A stretch of DNA of 64,000 nt. Source: Effusibacillus consociatus (lineage in GTDB: Bacteria; Bacillota; Bacilli; Tumebacillales; Effusibacillaceae). Below, piece after piece: positions 7,540-16,852 of this stretch (positions within the stretch are counted from its first letter, which is position 1; each line of letters opens with the position of its first letter). The position numbers were made by a program, and so were the translations under genes. Under the pieces are notes generated by a model that was not told the origin of the DNA, searched no databases, and saw only the letters and a list, made by a program, of their open reading frames with translations. Location of the stretch: assembly GCF_042652925.1 (NCBI RefSeq), contig NZ_JBHSHC010000016.1, positions 9,528 to 73,527 of the forward strand, written 5' to 3'.

Positions 7540-8310
7540 ATGGAAGAATGGTATCTGGAATATCATATTCATAAAAACCGGCCCGGTTTGTTGGGAGACA
7601 TTGCTTCTCTGCTGGGGATGTTATCGATTAACATCGTGACCGTTAACGGGGTGGAAGATGAGAACCGTGGATTTTTGATTCGCACGAATGACCGACAAAA
7701 AATCGCAGTGCTTCGAACGATGCTGCGTACAATTGAAAACATCAGCATTTCGGCACTGCGTCAACCGACTCTGCTCGATCGTCTCGCGCTGCGTCACGGA
7801 CGATTCATTCGTCGTGAGTCGGAAAACGATAAAACGTATAAGTTTAACCGGGACGAATTGGGGATTTTGGTTGATTTTCTGGGAGAGCTTCTCAAGAAGG
7901 AAGGGAATCAGGTAATCGGGATCCGCGGAATGCCTCGTGTTGGTAAAACAGAATCCATTGTGGCGGCAAGTGTGTATGCCAATAGACGGTGGTCATTCAT
8001 TTCATCAACTCTGCTTCGACAGACCGTACGACATTCATTGTCGGAAGATGAACTGGTCTCCGATAACATGGTGTATATTCTGGACGGGATCGTATCGACG
8101 CTTCGTGCTACGGAGCAGCACCGTTCGCTGGTTCGGCAGATTATGCGCATGGAGGCGCCGAAGGTTATTGAACATCCGGATATTTTTGTGCGTGAAACGG
8201 AGTTTGGTTGGGATGCATTTGATCGAATCATTGAGCTCCGCAACACGGACGACGAAGTGATTACCTATGAAACGATCCAAACCGGATTCACCTCTTTTGA
8301 TATCAGTTAA
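7540..8310 (+). CDS. ymfK: DUF3388 protein (YmfK-like), ACT plus P-loop
   Basis: A 256-residue protein resembling Bacillus YmfK. Residues 1-75 look like an ACT ligand-binding domain (YHIHKNRPGLLGDIASLL). A Walker-A-like GMPRVGKT follows at 130-137, but no clear Walker B is seen. ATG 7540 is 6 nt from AAGGAGG. As in Bacillus it directly precedes rodZ, with a 38-nt gap. The biochemical role is unknown; the family is linked only by synteny to the cell-shape gene. Confidence 0.8.
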   Translation: MEEWYLEYHIHKNRPGLLGDIASLLGMLSINIVTVNGVEDENRGFLIRTNDRQKIAVLRTMLRTIENISISALRQPTLLDRLALRHGRFIRRESENDKTYKFNRDELGILVDFLGELLKKEGNQVIGIRGMPRVGKTESIVAASVYANRRWSFISSTLLRQTVRHSLSEDELVSDNMVYILDGIVSTLRATEQHRSLVRQIMRMEAPKVIEHPDIFVRETEFGWDAFDRIIELRNTDDEVITYETIQTGFTSFDIS

Positions 8311-8348
8311 GTAACGTGAGGCAGGTCAAGCTGAAGGAGGCTATGATC

Positions 8349-9170
8349 TTGAAAGAACTCGGAAGTATTTTACGGACTGCCCGTGAAAGCAAAGGATTGA
8401 CCCTTGATGAGATTCAGGAGCGCACCAAAATTCGAAAGCGTTATCTCGAAGCGATTGAAGAAGGGGAGCTTTCGATCCTTCCGGGGCTGGTTTATGCCCG
8501 CGGATTTATAAGAAACTATGCGGAACAGGTTGGACTTGATGGACAAGCGTTGCTTCAAGAGCATGGTTTGTCTGAAGATTCGCCCGCCGCAGCACCCGAA
8601 CGGGCGAAACCGGTTCCTAAAGAAGCGGAAAAAAAAGAGAAGCCGCAACCAAAGATTGCTTCACCGGACCTTGGAGAAGGCAATCGAATATTCCCGCAAG
8701 TGGCAATGGCGGTTGCCGTAATCGGTCTTTTGGGAGTGGGGCTATGGTATCTCACAAACCGGGAAGCATCCCCGCAAACACCTGCTCCACAGGCACCGCA
8801 GGCACCGCAACAGACAACGCCGCCTGCGCAGCAGCCTGCGGTTCCAACGCCGCCTCCGCAACCGAAACCGGCGGAACCGTTAAAGGCTGAAACGAAGGGA
8901 AATGGCAAATCGGTGTATAAGGTGGAAGGCGACAAAATTAAACTGGAACTTCAAACAGCCAATGGCGATTGTTGGTTAGAGATCGTTGTGGATGGTGAAA
9001 GGAAATTCTACAAGGTGGCTGCAAAGGGGACTACTCTGACATTCGAAGGAACGAAAGAGGTACTTGTTGTTTCCGGAAATTCACCGGCATTGACCGTTAA
9101 GGTAAACGATTTGCCGGTGGAATTGGAACAGGTTAATGGGCCATATCAGTTTCTGTTTCAGAAGAAATAG
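8349..9170 (+). CDS. rodZ: RodZ-like cytoskeletal/transcription-related membrane protein
   Basis: A 273-residue protein with the RodZ layout: an N-terminal helix-turn-helix (residues 3-65, TLDEIQERTKIRKRYLEAIEEG) that in the family binds MreB, a charged linker, one membrane span (about 116-137), a Pro/Gln-rich stretch (about 143-185) and a C-terminal beta domain (DUF4115). TTG 8349 lies 8 nt from AAGGAGG, while ATG 8343 is only 2 nt away, so TTG is preferred. RodZ helps keep rod shape. Confidence 0.85.
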   Translation: MKELGSILRTARESKGLTLDEIQERTKIRKRYLEAIEEGELSILPGLVYARGFIRNYAEQVGLDGQALLQEHGLSEDSPAAAPERAKPVPKEAEKKEKPQPKIASPDLGEGNRIFPQVAMAVAVIGLLGVGLWYLTNREASPQTPAPQAPQAPQQTTPPAQQPAVPTPPPQPKPAEPLKAETKGNGKSVYKVEGDKIKLELQTANGDCWLEIVVDGERKFYKVAAKGTTLTFEGTKEVLVVSGNSPALTVKVNDLPVELEQVNGPYQFLFQKK

Positions 9171-9340
9171 TTCCCGCGTTCTCGGGTCACGACTTTCACT
9201 CCCTGGGCGCGGAGCGTTCTTTTCAGATGGTTGATTCGAATTAGAATCTCGCGGTGTATGCGATTCAGTCGGTTCAAATAGGGACGTTGCAGAGGATACG
9301 AAAAGCAGCAAAAATTTCCTGTGCAGGAGGCAAGACTAAG

Positions 9341-9835
9341 ATGGCAAAGGATGCATCGTTTGACATTGTGTCGAAAGTGGATCTCCAAGAAGTGAGAAAC
9401 GCTGTAAATCAGGCGATAAAAGAATTGGAGTCCCGCTTTGATTTCAAGGGCAGCAAAAGCTCGATTGAACTGAAAGATGAAGAAATTGTATTGATTGGCG
9501 ATGATGAATACAAGCTGGGGGCCGTGAATGACATTTTGCAGACCAAGCTGATCAAACGCGAAATCTCCCCCAAGTCCCTCCAGTACGGAAAAATCGAACC
9601 GGCATCGGGAGGAACCGTGCGCCAGGTTGTAAAGTTGGTGCAGGGGATTGACCAGGACAATGCGAAGAAAATAGTCAAGTTAATCAAGGATTCAAAAATC
9701 AAAGTACAAGCCGCAATCCAAGGAGATCAGGTGCGTGTTTCCGGGAAAAACCGGGACGATTTGCAAATGGTGATCCAGCTTCTCAAGAAAGAAGACTTAC
9801 CGATTGATCTCCAATTTACCAACTACCGATCATAA
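9341..9835 (+). CDS. YajQ family cyclic-di-GMP/nucleotide-binding protein
   Basis: A 164-residue YajQ/DUF520 protein with two ferredoxin-like repeats. Family motifs are FDIVSKVDLQEV at the N-terminus, SRFDFKGSKSSIEL, and DLPIDLQFTNYR at the end. Some proteobacterial members bind c-di-GMP; that is not shown for Firmicutes. The ATG follows GCAGGAGG. The 170 nt before it, after rodZ, hold no convincing gene. Confidence 0.9.
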   Translation: MAKDASFDIVSKVDLQEVRNAVNQAIKELESRFDFKGSKSSIELKDEEIVLIGDDEYKLGAVNDILQTKLIKREISPKSLQYGKIEPASGGTVRQVVKLVQGIDQDNAKKIVKLIKDSKIKVQAAIQGDQVRVSGKNRDDLQMVIQLLKKEDLPIDLQFTNYRS

Positions 9836-9838
9836 TTT

Positions 9839-9867
9839 TTGACTTCCCCCATCCTTTCGTATATACT
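9839..9867 (+). promoter_or_regulatory. Sigma-A-type promoter of rimO
   Basis: TTGACT at 9839-9844 and TATACT at 9862-9867 with a 17-nt spacer, about 95 nt before the rimO start. Confidence 0.6.
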
Positions 9868-9966
9868 TTGATATTGGTAAAGTATCTGTATTCTCAACGA
9901 CTTGAGTGGTATCGGTCTGGATTGCTTAAGCAAACCGGGCCTTTGATATTTAGGATGGGGGAAAAC

Positions 9967-11298
9967 ATGAGTCAGAAACTAGCGGTTGTAACACTGGGGT
10001 GCGAAAAAAATCTGGTAGATTCTGAAGTGATGATGGGTCTTGTCTCGAAAAAAGGGTATGAAGTGGTTGGGAACCCTGAAGAGGCGGACGTAATCATTGT
10101 CAATACATGCGGATTTATTGATGCCGCCAAGGCAGAATCGGTCGAGACCATTTTATCAATGGCCCAGCATAAAGAAGACGGATCATGCAAGGCGCTGCTT
10201 GTGGCAGGATGTATGGCGCAAAGATACCAAGACGAACTGATTACCGAGATTCCGGAAATTGACGGGATCGTCGGGACAGGTGAATACTATAGAATTGACG
10301 AACTGATTGACCGGGCGATTTACGGTGATGAAAAACCGCAATTCCTGGGCAATCCGGTGTATCTGTATGACGAAATGACTCCTCGTCTCATGACTGGTGG
10401 GTCTTCCGCTTATGTGAAAATTGCGGAGGGATGCGACCATTCCTGCACGTTCTGCATCATACCGAAGATGCGGGGGAAGTTCCGTTCCCGTCCGATCGAA
10501 TCAATCGTGGCGGAGGCAGAGTCGCTTGTTAAGCAAGGCGTTAAAGAAATCATGCTGATTGCGCAAGATTCAACCCAATATGGGCTTGACGTATACGGTA
10601 AGCGCAATCTGCATGGTTTATTGGAGGCTTTGAATCAGGTAGAAGGATTGGAATGGATTCGCTTGCATTATGCGTATCCGGGATTCTTCACGGATGAAGT
10701 AATTGATGCTTTTGCCCGGCTGCCGAAGGTTGCCAAGTACATTGACATGCCTCTTCAGCATTCGGAAGACCATATTTTGAAAGCAATGCGGCGTCCCGGA
10801 CATCAAGCTCAAATTCGAAAGCTCGTCTCCAAGATCCGCGATCGTGTGCCTGAGATAGCTTTTCGTACTTCGTTTATAGTGGGGTTCCCTGGCGAAACAG
10901 AACAGGACTTCGAGAATCTCTGCAATTTCGTGCGTGAAATCGGATTTGACCATATTGGTGTGTTTACGTACTCACCTGAAGAAGGAACACCTTCTGCCGA
11001 AATGGACAATCAGGTGCCGCAGGAAGTTAAAGAACGGCGTGCCAGCATCCTTATGGAAGTGGGGCGTGAAGTGGCCGCCGAGAAGAATGCGGAGCGTGTG
11101 GGCCGTGAATTAAAGGTGCTGATCGAACGCCAGGACGATGAAAATCCTGCTGTATATATCGGGAGAACCGAATATGACGCGAAGGAAATTGATGGACAGG
11201 TGTTTGTAACCGGGAATCGGGAGATCCGAATTGGCGATACAGTGAATGTTCGAATCACCCATTCCTACGATTTTGACTTGGCAGGGGAGTGTGTGTAA
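9967..11298 (+). CDS. rimO: Ribosomal protein S12 methylthiotransferase
   Basis: A 443-residue radical-SAM methylthiotransferase that modifies the conserved Asp of ribosomal protein S12. Domains: MTTase N-terminal domain with three cysteines (TLGCEKN, VNTCGF, VAGCMAQ) for the auxiliary 4Fe-4S cluster; radical SAM CxxxCxxC at C156/C160/C163 (CDHSCTFC); and a C-terminal TRAM domain. The motif around CEKNLVDSE marks RimO rather than MiaB. Start ATG 9967 after GGATGGGGG. pgsA follows after one base. miaB at 31729 is the paralogue. Confidence 0.92.
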   Translation: MSQKLAVVTLGCEKNLVDSEVMMGLVSKKGYEVVGNPEEADVIIVNTCGFIDAAKAESVETILSMAQHKEDGSCKALLVAGCMAQRYQDELITEIPEIDGIVGTGEYYRIDELIDRAIYGDEKPQFLGNPVYLYDEMTPRLMTGGSSAYVKIAEGCDHSCTFCIIPKMRGKFRSRPIESIVAEAESLVKQGVKEIMLIAQDSTQYGLDVYGKRNLHGLLEALNQVEGLEWIRLHYAYPGFFTDEVIDAFARLPKVAKYIDMPLQHSEDHILKAMRRPGHQAQIRKLVSKIRDRVPEIAFRTSFIVGFPGETEQDFENLCNFVREIGFDHIGVFTYSPEEGTPSAEMDNQVPQEVKERRASILMEVGREVAAEKNAERVGRELKVLIERQDDENPAVYIGRTEYDAKEIDGQVFVTGNREIRIGDTVNVRITHSYDFDLAGECV

Positions 11299-11299
11299 G

Positions 11300-11881
11300 G
11301 TGAATTTGGCTAACCGTATTACGATAGCCAGGATTTTTCTGATTCCGGTTGTCTTGCTGTTCTTGCTTGTCCGTTTTGATTTTGGATATTTTAAGATAGG
11401 CGGACACACAACTACGGTTAGCGAAATTGTGGCTGCACTCATCTTTATTATCGCTGCGGCTACGGACGGACTTGATGGATATATCGCTCGGAAACGAAAA
11501 ATGGTCACCAATTTCGGCAAATTTCTCGATCCGTTGGCAGATAAATTATTAGTGACAGCTGCTTTGGTATCGTTGGTTGAAATGGGTCGAATCGGGGCGG
11601 TTGAAACGATCATCATTATATTCCGTGAATTCGTGATATCGGGGTTAAGAACGATTGCTGCCTCAGAAGGGATCATCCTTGCGGCAAGCAAACTCGGCAA
11701 ATTGAAGACCACTTTGCAAATCATCGCGATTTCCGCTTTGATACTCAATAATTTTCCGTTTTCCTATATAGATTTTCCGTTTGCTCAGATCATGGTATTT
11801 GCAGCTGTTGTGGTAACGATTTGGTCAGGGGTTGATTACCTCAGGAAGAACAAGCACGTGATTTACAGCGGCCGAATTTAG
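11300..11881 (+). CDS. pgsA: CDP-diacylglycerol-glycerol-3-phosphate 3-phosphatidyltransferase
   Basis: Makes phosphatidylglycerol phosphate for the membrane. The CDP-alcohol phosphotransferase signature is complete: DG..GYIAR........G.FLDPLADK at about residues 57-84. The 193-residue chain has several membrane segments. GTG 11300 starts one base after rimO. A strong hairpin at 11884 separates it from cinA. Confidence 0.92.
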   Translation: MNLANRITIARIFLIPVVLLFLLVRFDFGYFKIGGHTTTVSEIVAALIFIIAAATDGLDGYIARKRKMVTNFGKFLDPLADKLLVTAALVSLVEMGRIGAVETIIIIFREFVISGLRTIAASEGIILAASKLGKLKTTLQIIAISALILNNFPFSYIDFPFAQIMVFAAVVVTIWSGVDYLRKNKHVIYSGRI

Positions 11882-11883
11882 TG

Positions 11884-11920
11884 GAAAAGGAAGATAGTGA
11901 CCTATCTTCCTTTTCTCTCT
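11884..11920 (+). terminator. Hairpin between pgsA and cinA
   Basis: GAAAAGGAAGATAG pairs perfectly with CTATCTTCCTTTTC around a TGAC loop, followed by TCTCTT. It is a terminator or partial terminator within the pgsA-cinA-recA region. Confidence 0.75.
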
Positions 11921-11940
11921 TGATTGAAGGAGGGGCTTGC

Positions 11941-13173
11941 ATGCGGGGAGAAATTATCGGGGTCGGTACAGAGCTGCTTTTGGGACAAATTGCAAATACC
12001 AACGCGCAATACATATCTGACAAATTAGCCCTTGAAGGGGTAAGCATCTTTTACCATCAAGCGGTTGGCGATAACCAGGATCGCATTAAGCAGGTGCTTT
12101 CCATTGCTCATTTGCGTTCGGAAATCATTGTATTAACCGGCGGATTGGGCCCGACTGATGATGATCTGACCCGTGAATCTGTGGCCGACTTTTTGAATCG
12201 CAAGTTGGAATTGGATGCGAACGCACTGCGCAAGTTGGAGCAATTTTTCGCTGGATACGGCCGTGAGATGCCGTCGAATAACCGGAAGCAAGTGATGCTG
12301 ATTGAGGGAGGACGTTTTCTGGAAAATCCCCGCGGCACCGCTCCCGGACAATATGTGGAAGCTGACGGACGTCATTACTTCCTGCTGCCTGGCCCCCCTA
12401 CGGAACTCAGGGCGATGGTCACCGATCAGGTAATTCCAATCATTCGCTCAATCGTTGGACAGCAAATGACGATTCGGTCTCGTGTATTGCGGCTCTTTGG
12501 CATCGGGGAATCCGCCATGGAATTGGAAATTTCCGATATCCTCAAGAACCAAGCCAATCCCACAGTGGCTCCTCTGGCTTCGGAAGGAGAAGTAACCCTC
12601 CGCATTACCGCCAAAGCCGGCTCCGAGAATGAAGCATACGCTTTGATTGACCCGGTTGAAGCACAATTGCGCCAACGTTTGGGGAAATATATATACGGGA
12701 TCGACGATGAAATCCTTCCCGTAGCGGTTGGAAAACGTTTGTCCGCACGGGGACAAACTGTCTCATTGGTTGAAAGCTGCACCGGCGGATTGCTTGCGTC
12801 CATGATTACTGACATCCCCGGGAGCTCCGGGTACTTCAAGCAAAGCTGGGTGACATATGATAATGAAGCGAAATCCGCACAGTTGGGTGTTCCGAAGGAA
12901 CTCTTGCTAACCCACGGGGCGGTTTCCGAAGAGTGCGCCCGTTCAATGGCTGAAGGAGCCAGATCTCGCTCCGGCTCAGATTGGGCAATTTCGATTACCG
13001 GAATTGCCGGGCCTGGAGGGGCCACCCAAGAAAAGCCTGTAGGTCTTGTATATATTGCGGTAGCCGGCCCGGATGGCACAACCGCAAAGGAGTTTCGCTT
13101 TCGTGGAGATCGTCAGCAGATTCGAATCCGTGCGGCCAAAAATGCGCTTTATTCATTAGTGAAACGTTTATAG
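11941..13173 (+). CDS. cinA: CinA: competence/damage-inducible protein, nicotinamide-nucleotide amidohydrolase
   Basis: A 410-residue two-domain protein. The N-terminal MoaB/MogA-like domain begins RGEIIGVGTELLLGQIANTN and contains LTGGLGPTDDD. The C-terminal CinA domain, from about residue 255, holds VESCTGGLLASMITDIPGSS and ITGIAGPGG, the NMN deamidase signature. ATG after AAGGAGGGG. It lies upstream of recA, as in many Firmicutes, here with a helicase gene between. Confidence 0.92.
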   Translation: MRGEIIGVGTELLLGQIANTNAQYISDKLALEGVSIFYHQAVGDNQDRIKQVLSIAHLRSEIIVLTGGLGPTDDDLTRESVADFLNRKLELDANALRKLEQFFAGYGREMPSNNRKQVMLIEGGRFLENPRGTAPGQYVEADGRHYFLLPGPPTELRAMVTDQVIPIIRSIVGQQMTIRSRVLRLFGIGESAMELEISDILKNQANPTVAPLASEGEVTLRITAKAGSENEAYALIDPVEAQLRQRLGKYIYGIDDEILPVAVGKRLSARGQTVSLVESCTGGLLASMITDIPGSSGYFKQSWVTYDNEAKSAQLGVPKELLLTHGAVSEECARSMAEGARSRSGSDWAISITGIAGPGGATQEKPVGLVYIAVAGPDGTTAKEFRFRGDRQQIRIRAAKNALYSLVKRL

Positions 13174-13185
13174 AAAGGTGATAGA

Positions 13186-14772
13186 ATGGCTACATTTTCA
13201 GAACTTGGATTAAGCAAAAAGGTACAACAAGCAATCGATGAAATGGGGTTTGAAGAACCCTCTCCGATACAGGCGCAATGTATTCCTGTCGTTTTGTCCG
13301 GACGGGATGTTATCGGGCAAGCTCAGACGGGCACAGGGAAGACAGCGGCTTTTGGGATCCCTTTGGTCGAAATGTCTTCCACAACCTCCAGATTTGTACA
13401 ATCGTTAATTTTAACTCCGACAAGGGAGTTGGCAATCCAGGTTGCAGGTGAGCTGCGAAAAATCTCCCGTTATAAGCGAGTCCGGACCCTGCCTATTTAC
13501 GGCGGGCAATCGATTGGACATCAAATTAGGGCACTGCAGCAAGGGGTTCATATCGTGATTGGCACGCCGGGGCGCGTTCTGGACCATATTCGGAGGGGCA
13601 CCCTCAAACTCGATAAACTGCGGACGATTGTATTGGATGAATCAGATGAAATGCTCGATATGGGATTTATTGATGATATCGAAGCCATCCTGAAGGAAAC
13701 CCCACAGGAACGTCAGACACTGTTATTCTCTGCAACAATGCCTGATTTGGTGAAAAAACTTGCCAAGCGTTACATGAAAGACCCTGTTAACGTGACAATT
13801 AACAGGGGCGACGTTTCGGTTCCGTTGATTGAACAGGTGTATTACAAGGTTCTCGAGCGCAACAAGTTGGAAAGCTTGTGCAGAATTATTGACAGTGAGG
13901 AAATTCAACTGGGAATCATATTCTGCCGTACAAAGCGAGGCGTCGATGAATTAACGGAAGCGTTGATTTCCCGCGGTTATATGGCGGATGGTCTGCACGG
14001 TGATTTGTCGCAGGCACAGCGGGACCGTGTGATGAAAAAATTCCGCAACGGAGATATCGAGATGCTGATTGCAACTGACGTGGCCGCTCGCGGGATTGAT
14101 GTGGGCAATGTATCCCATGTGGTTAACTACGATATTCCCCAAGACCCGGAATCCTACGTTCACCGGATTGGACGAACAGGTCGAGCGGGGAAACGCGGCT
14201 TGGCAATTACTCTTGTTACTCCGCGGGAATTCAAGCTTTTTAAGTCCATTGAAAAAGAAACGAAAGCAAAGATGGTGGGAAAAGAAGTGCCATCTCTTGC
14301 AGATGTAGCCGAACGTCAAGCTGAAATGTGGCGTGACCGGCTTCGTGCCTCCCTGCAAGAAGGAGGGCTGGCCCACTACAGAGCGATTTTGGGCAATTTA
14401 GTTGATGAATTTGACCCGGTTGATTTGGCGGCTGCCGCGCTAAAACTAAGCGCCGGTGACCTCGCCAGCGATGAGCCGCAGGATTATGATTTTGGAGACA
14501 CTGGAGCGGCTCCCGGAAAGGTACGTTTCTTTATCAATATTGGCCGCAGCGCCAACATTGGACCTGCTGATTTGATTAAATTCATCTCGGAAGAAGCGGG
14601 GATTCCAGGTCAAGCGATCGGTAAAATCGATATCTTTGACAAGTTCACCTTCCTGGAGGTGGAGCAAGAATCAGCGCCGTTTGTTTTTGAGTCATTGCGG
14701 CAGACTCGGATGAACGGTTCTCGCGTGAATTTGGAACCTGCGCGGCCGAGAGAACGAATTTCTCGAAGATAG
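13186..14772 (+). CDS. DEAD-box RNA helicase with DbpA-type C-terminal RNA-binding domain
   Basis: A 528-residue ATP-dependent RNA helicase. Motifs: Q motif (GFEEPSPIQAQ), I QTGTGKT at 47-53, Ia PTRELA, II, III SAT, V ATDVAARGID, VI HRIGRTGRAG. Motif II reads DESD (151-154) instead of DEAD. The end has a DbpA RNA-recognition fold (KVRFFINIGRSANIGPADLI) and a short basic tail, placing it with DeaD/CshA-DbpA-like proteins of ribosome assembly or cold adaptation. It is inserted between cinA and recA. Confidence 0.88.
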   Translation: MATFSELGLSKKVQQAIDEMGFEEPSPIQAQCIPVVLSGRDVIGQAQTGTGKTAAFGIPLVEMSSTTSRFVQSLILTPTRELAIQVAGELRKISRYKRVRTLPIYGGQSIGHQIRALQQGVHIVIGTPGRVLDHIRRGTLKLDKLRTIVLDESDEMLDMGFIDDIEAILKETPQERQTLLFSATMPDLVKKLAKRYMKDPVNVTINRGDVSVPLIEQVYYKVLERNKLESLCRIIDSEEIQLGIIFCRTKRGVDELTEALISRGYMADGLHGDLSQAQRDRVMKKFRNGDIEMLIATDVAARGIDVGNVSHVVNYDIPQDPESYVHRIGRTGRAGKRGLAITLVTPREFKLFKSIEKETKAKMVGKEVPSLADVAERQAEMWRDRLRASLQEGGLAHYRAILGNLVDEFDPVDLAAAALKLSAGDLASDEPQDYDFGDTGAAPGKVRFFINIGRSANIGPADLIKFISEEAGIPGQAIGKIDIFDKFTFLEVEQESAPFVFESLRQTRMNGSRVNLEPARPRERISRR

Positions 14773-14781
14773 TCACGTTCC

Positions 14782-14814
14782 AGCGGATTGCCCGGTCCAG
14801 TTGGGCAGTCCGCT
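14782..14814 (+). terminator. Hairpin after helicase gene
   Basis: AGCGGATTGCCC pairs with GGGCAGTCCGCT (one mismatch) with a 9-nt loop. The T tract is weak (TAACCTGTCCTT), so termination efficiency is uncertain. Confidence 0.45.
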
Positions 14815-14863
14815 TAACCTGTCCTTATTAGCATATACACCGATAATAAATTATATTATTTTA

Positions 14864-14904
14864 CGGAACAAATGTTTGCTTTTTTATTTTAATTGTTGTA
14901 ATAT
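14864..14904 (+). promoter_or_regulatory. recA promoter with LexA box
   Basis: GAAC-AAAT-GTTT at 14866-14877 matches the Gram-positive LexA (DinR) operator core GAAC-N4-GTTC in 7 of 8 positions. The -35 TTGCTT (14876-14881) overlaps the box, and the -10 TAATAT (14899-14904) follows with a 17-nt spacer and an upstream TG. LexA binding would block the polymerase. Confidence 0.75.
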
Positions 14905-14978
14905 GGTAGCAGGAACTAAGGGCTGTCAGAACGAAGGTAGTAAAGTGATTTTTTTGTCGAAAAAGGAGAGGTATAAGA

Positions 14979-16022
14979 GTGAGCGATCGAAAAGCAGCGC
15001 TTGATATGGCGTTACGTCAGATTGAGAAGCAATTTGGGAAAGGCTCAATCATGAAGCTGGGCGAAGCATCCGGTGTCATGACTGTTGAGACGATCTCTTC
15101 CGGATCATTAGCGATTGATATTGCTTTGGGAGTTGGAGGATTCCCGCGGGGAAGAATTGTTGAGGTATATGGTCCTGAATCGTCCGGTAAGACCACAGTT
15201 ACATTACATGCAATTGCAGAAGTTCAAAAGCGCGGTGGACAAGCTGCGTTTATTGATGCCGAACATGCATTGGACCCTATTTATGCACAAAAACTAGGCG
15301 TCAACATAGATGAATTATTGATCGCTCAACCGGATACCGGGGAACAGGCACTTGAAATTGCGGAGGCATTGGTTCGCTCTGGCGCGGTAGATATTATTGT
15401 CATCGACTCCGTTGCTGCTTTGGTGCCAAAGGCTGAAATCGAAGGGGAAATGGGAGACTCTCACGTAGGTTTGCAAGCTCGCCTTATGTCACAGGCTCTT
15501 CGCAAGCTTTCAGGGGCGATCTCGAAGTCCAAGACAATTGCAATTTTCATTAACCAGATCCGGGAAAAAGTGGGGGTCATGTTTGGGAACCCGGAAACTA
15601 CGACCGGTGGACGGGCACTCAAATTCTATTCGACTATCCGTCTTGAAGTGCGTCGTGCCGAAGCTCTGAAACAGGGAAATGACCTGGTCGGAAATCGGAC
15701 GAAGGTGAAAGTTGTAAAAAACAAAGTGGCTCCGCCGTTTAAATCTGTCGATGTCGATATCATGTTCGGGGAAGGGATTTCACGCGAAGGCACTATTATC
15801 GATATGGGAACTGATCTCGACATCATTGCGAAGAGCGGGGCTTGGTATTCATTTGAAGACGAGCGTCTCGGGCAAGGCCGGGAGAACGCAAAACAGTTTT
15901 TGAAAGACCACCCTCAAATAGCCGATAAAATTGAACAAAAGATTCGCGAGGTGTATCAAGTCGGGGCACCAGTGGCGGTTCCTACCGGCTTTGAAGATGA
16001 CGAGGAGTTCATTGATGAATGA
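14979..16022 (+). CDS. recA: Recombinase A
   Basis: A 347-residue strand-exchange ATPase that also acts as LexA co-protease. Walker A is GPESSGKTT, Walker B region VDIIVIDSVAAL, with the RecA signature ALKFYSTIRLEVRR. It ends in an acidic tail DDEEFIDE. GTG 14979 follows GGAGAGG. Expression should be SOS-induced through the LexA box upstream. The stop overlaps the recX start (ATGA). Confidence 0.97.
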   Translation: MSDRKAALDMALRQIEKQFGKGSIMKLGEASGVMTVETISSGSLAIDIALGVGGFPRGRIVEVYGPESSGKTTVTLHAIAEVQKRGGQAAFIDAEHALDPIYAQKLGVNIDELLIAQPDTGEQALEIAEALVRSGAVDIIVIDSVAALVPKAEIEGEMGDSHVGLQARLMSQALRKLSGAISKSKTIAIFINQIREKVGVMFGNPETTTGGRALKFYSTIRLEVRRAEALKQGNDLVGNRTKVKVVKNKVAPPFKSVDVDIMFGEGISREGTIIDMGTDLDIIAKSGAWYSFEDERLGQGRENAKQFLKDHPQIADKIEQKIREVYQVGAPVAVPTGFEDDEEFIDE

Positions 16023-16657
16023 AACCTGCCGGTAAAATTACCGCCATTCAGACACAAAAGGCTCATCCGGACCGGGTGAGCCTTTTTATCGACGACCAGT
16101 TTGCATTGGGAATTCGTCGTGAACTTGCCTATCAGTTAGGTCTTCGCGTGGGTCTTTCCGTGACAAAAGAGGATATCGGAATGTGGCGTCGCGAGGAAGC
16201 ACTCATGCATGCGAGTGATATGGCGATTAAATATATTTCTGCTCGTGGACGCAGTCGGCAACAAGTGTTGAACTACTTATGCGGAAAAGACGTTGCTCCC
16301 GATATTGCTGAACAGGCTATCAAACATCTTGAATCATTGGGATATTTGAACGACGAACAGTTTGCGGCCGGTTTTGTGCAAAATCGGGTTCAAACCAAAC
16401 CGCGTGGCAGACGCATGATTCGATGGGAACTCCAGCAGAAAGGGGTTTCGCAGGAAACAATCGAGCAGGCCCTGACTGTCTATGAAGATGAGGTGGAAGC
16501 AGCAAGGCGTCTCCTGTCAAAAAAAACATCGTTTCAGAAAACTGATGATGTTGAAACGAACAGGAAAACGGAGTTGAAAATCGGGCGATTCTTGGCACGA
16601 AAAGGTTTTTCCAATCCAACCATCCGGACTCTCATAAAAGAATGGAGAGAAACATAG
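16019..16657 (+). CDS. recX: RecA regulator RecX
   Basis: A 212-residue RecX protein that modulates RecA filaments. It has the family's helical repeats with GRSRQQVLNYLCGK and LESLGYLNDEQFAAGFVQNR. The ATG overlaps the recA stop by 4 bp, so it shares the SOS promoter and is translationally coupled. Confidence 0.92.
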   Translation: MKPAGKITAIQTQKAHPDRVSLFIDDQFALGIRRELAYQLGLRVGLSVTKEDIGMWRREEALMHASDMAIKYISARGRSRQQVLNYLCGKDVAPDIAEQAIKHLESLGYLNDEQFAAGFVQNRVQTKPRGRRMIRWELQQKGVSQETIEQALTVYEDEVEAARRLLSKKTSFQKTDDVETNRKTELKIGRFLARKGFSNPTIRTLIKEWRET

Positions 16658-16684
16658 CGTGATGAGGCGGCAAAATCCCTTTTC

Positions 16685-16713
16685 TTGACATTGATTTGCA
16701 GTAAGGCTACAAT
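16685..16713 (+). promoter_or_regulatory. Sigma-A promoter of rny
   Basis: TTGACA at 16685-16690 and TACAAT at 16708-16713 with a 17-nt spacer, giving a leader of about 135 nt before the rny ATG. Confidence 0.7.
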
Positions 16714-16852
16714 TAAAATGCGTATGAACAGCTTTAATGGTCTTTGCCAAATGGCATTCTTGATTACCGATTTCATACCTTACCCTTGACAAAGGTGAGG
16801 CTGCGTCCGTGCTCAGGGTTTTTATCATATCTGAGCTAGGAGGCTTTGAAGT

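Noticed and set aside
9158..9274. Minus-strand ORF of 38 codons from a TTG (LNRLNRIHREILIRINHLKR...), protein-like, between rodZ and yajQ
   Set aside because: It has a plausible basic helix but no ribosome site before the TTG, and its end overlaps rodZ. Left out of the gene list.
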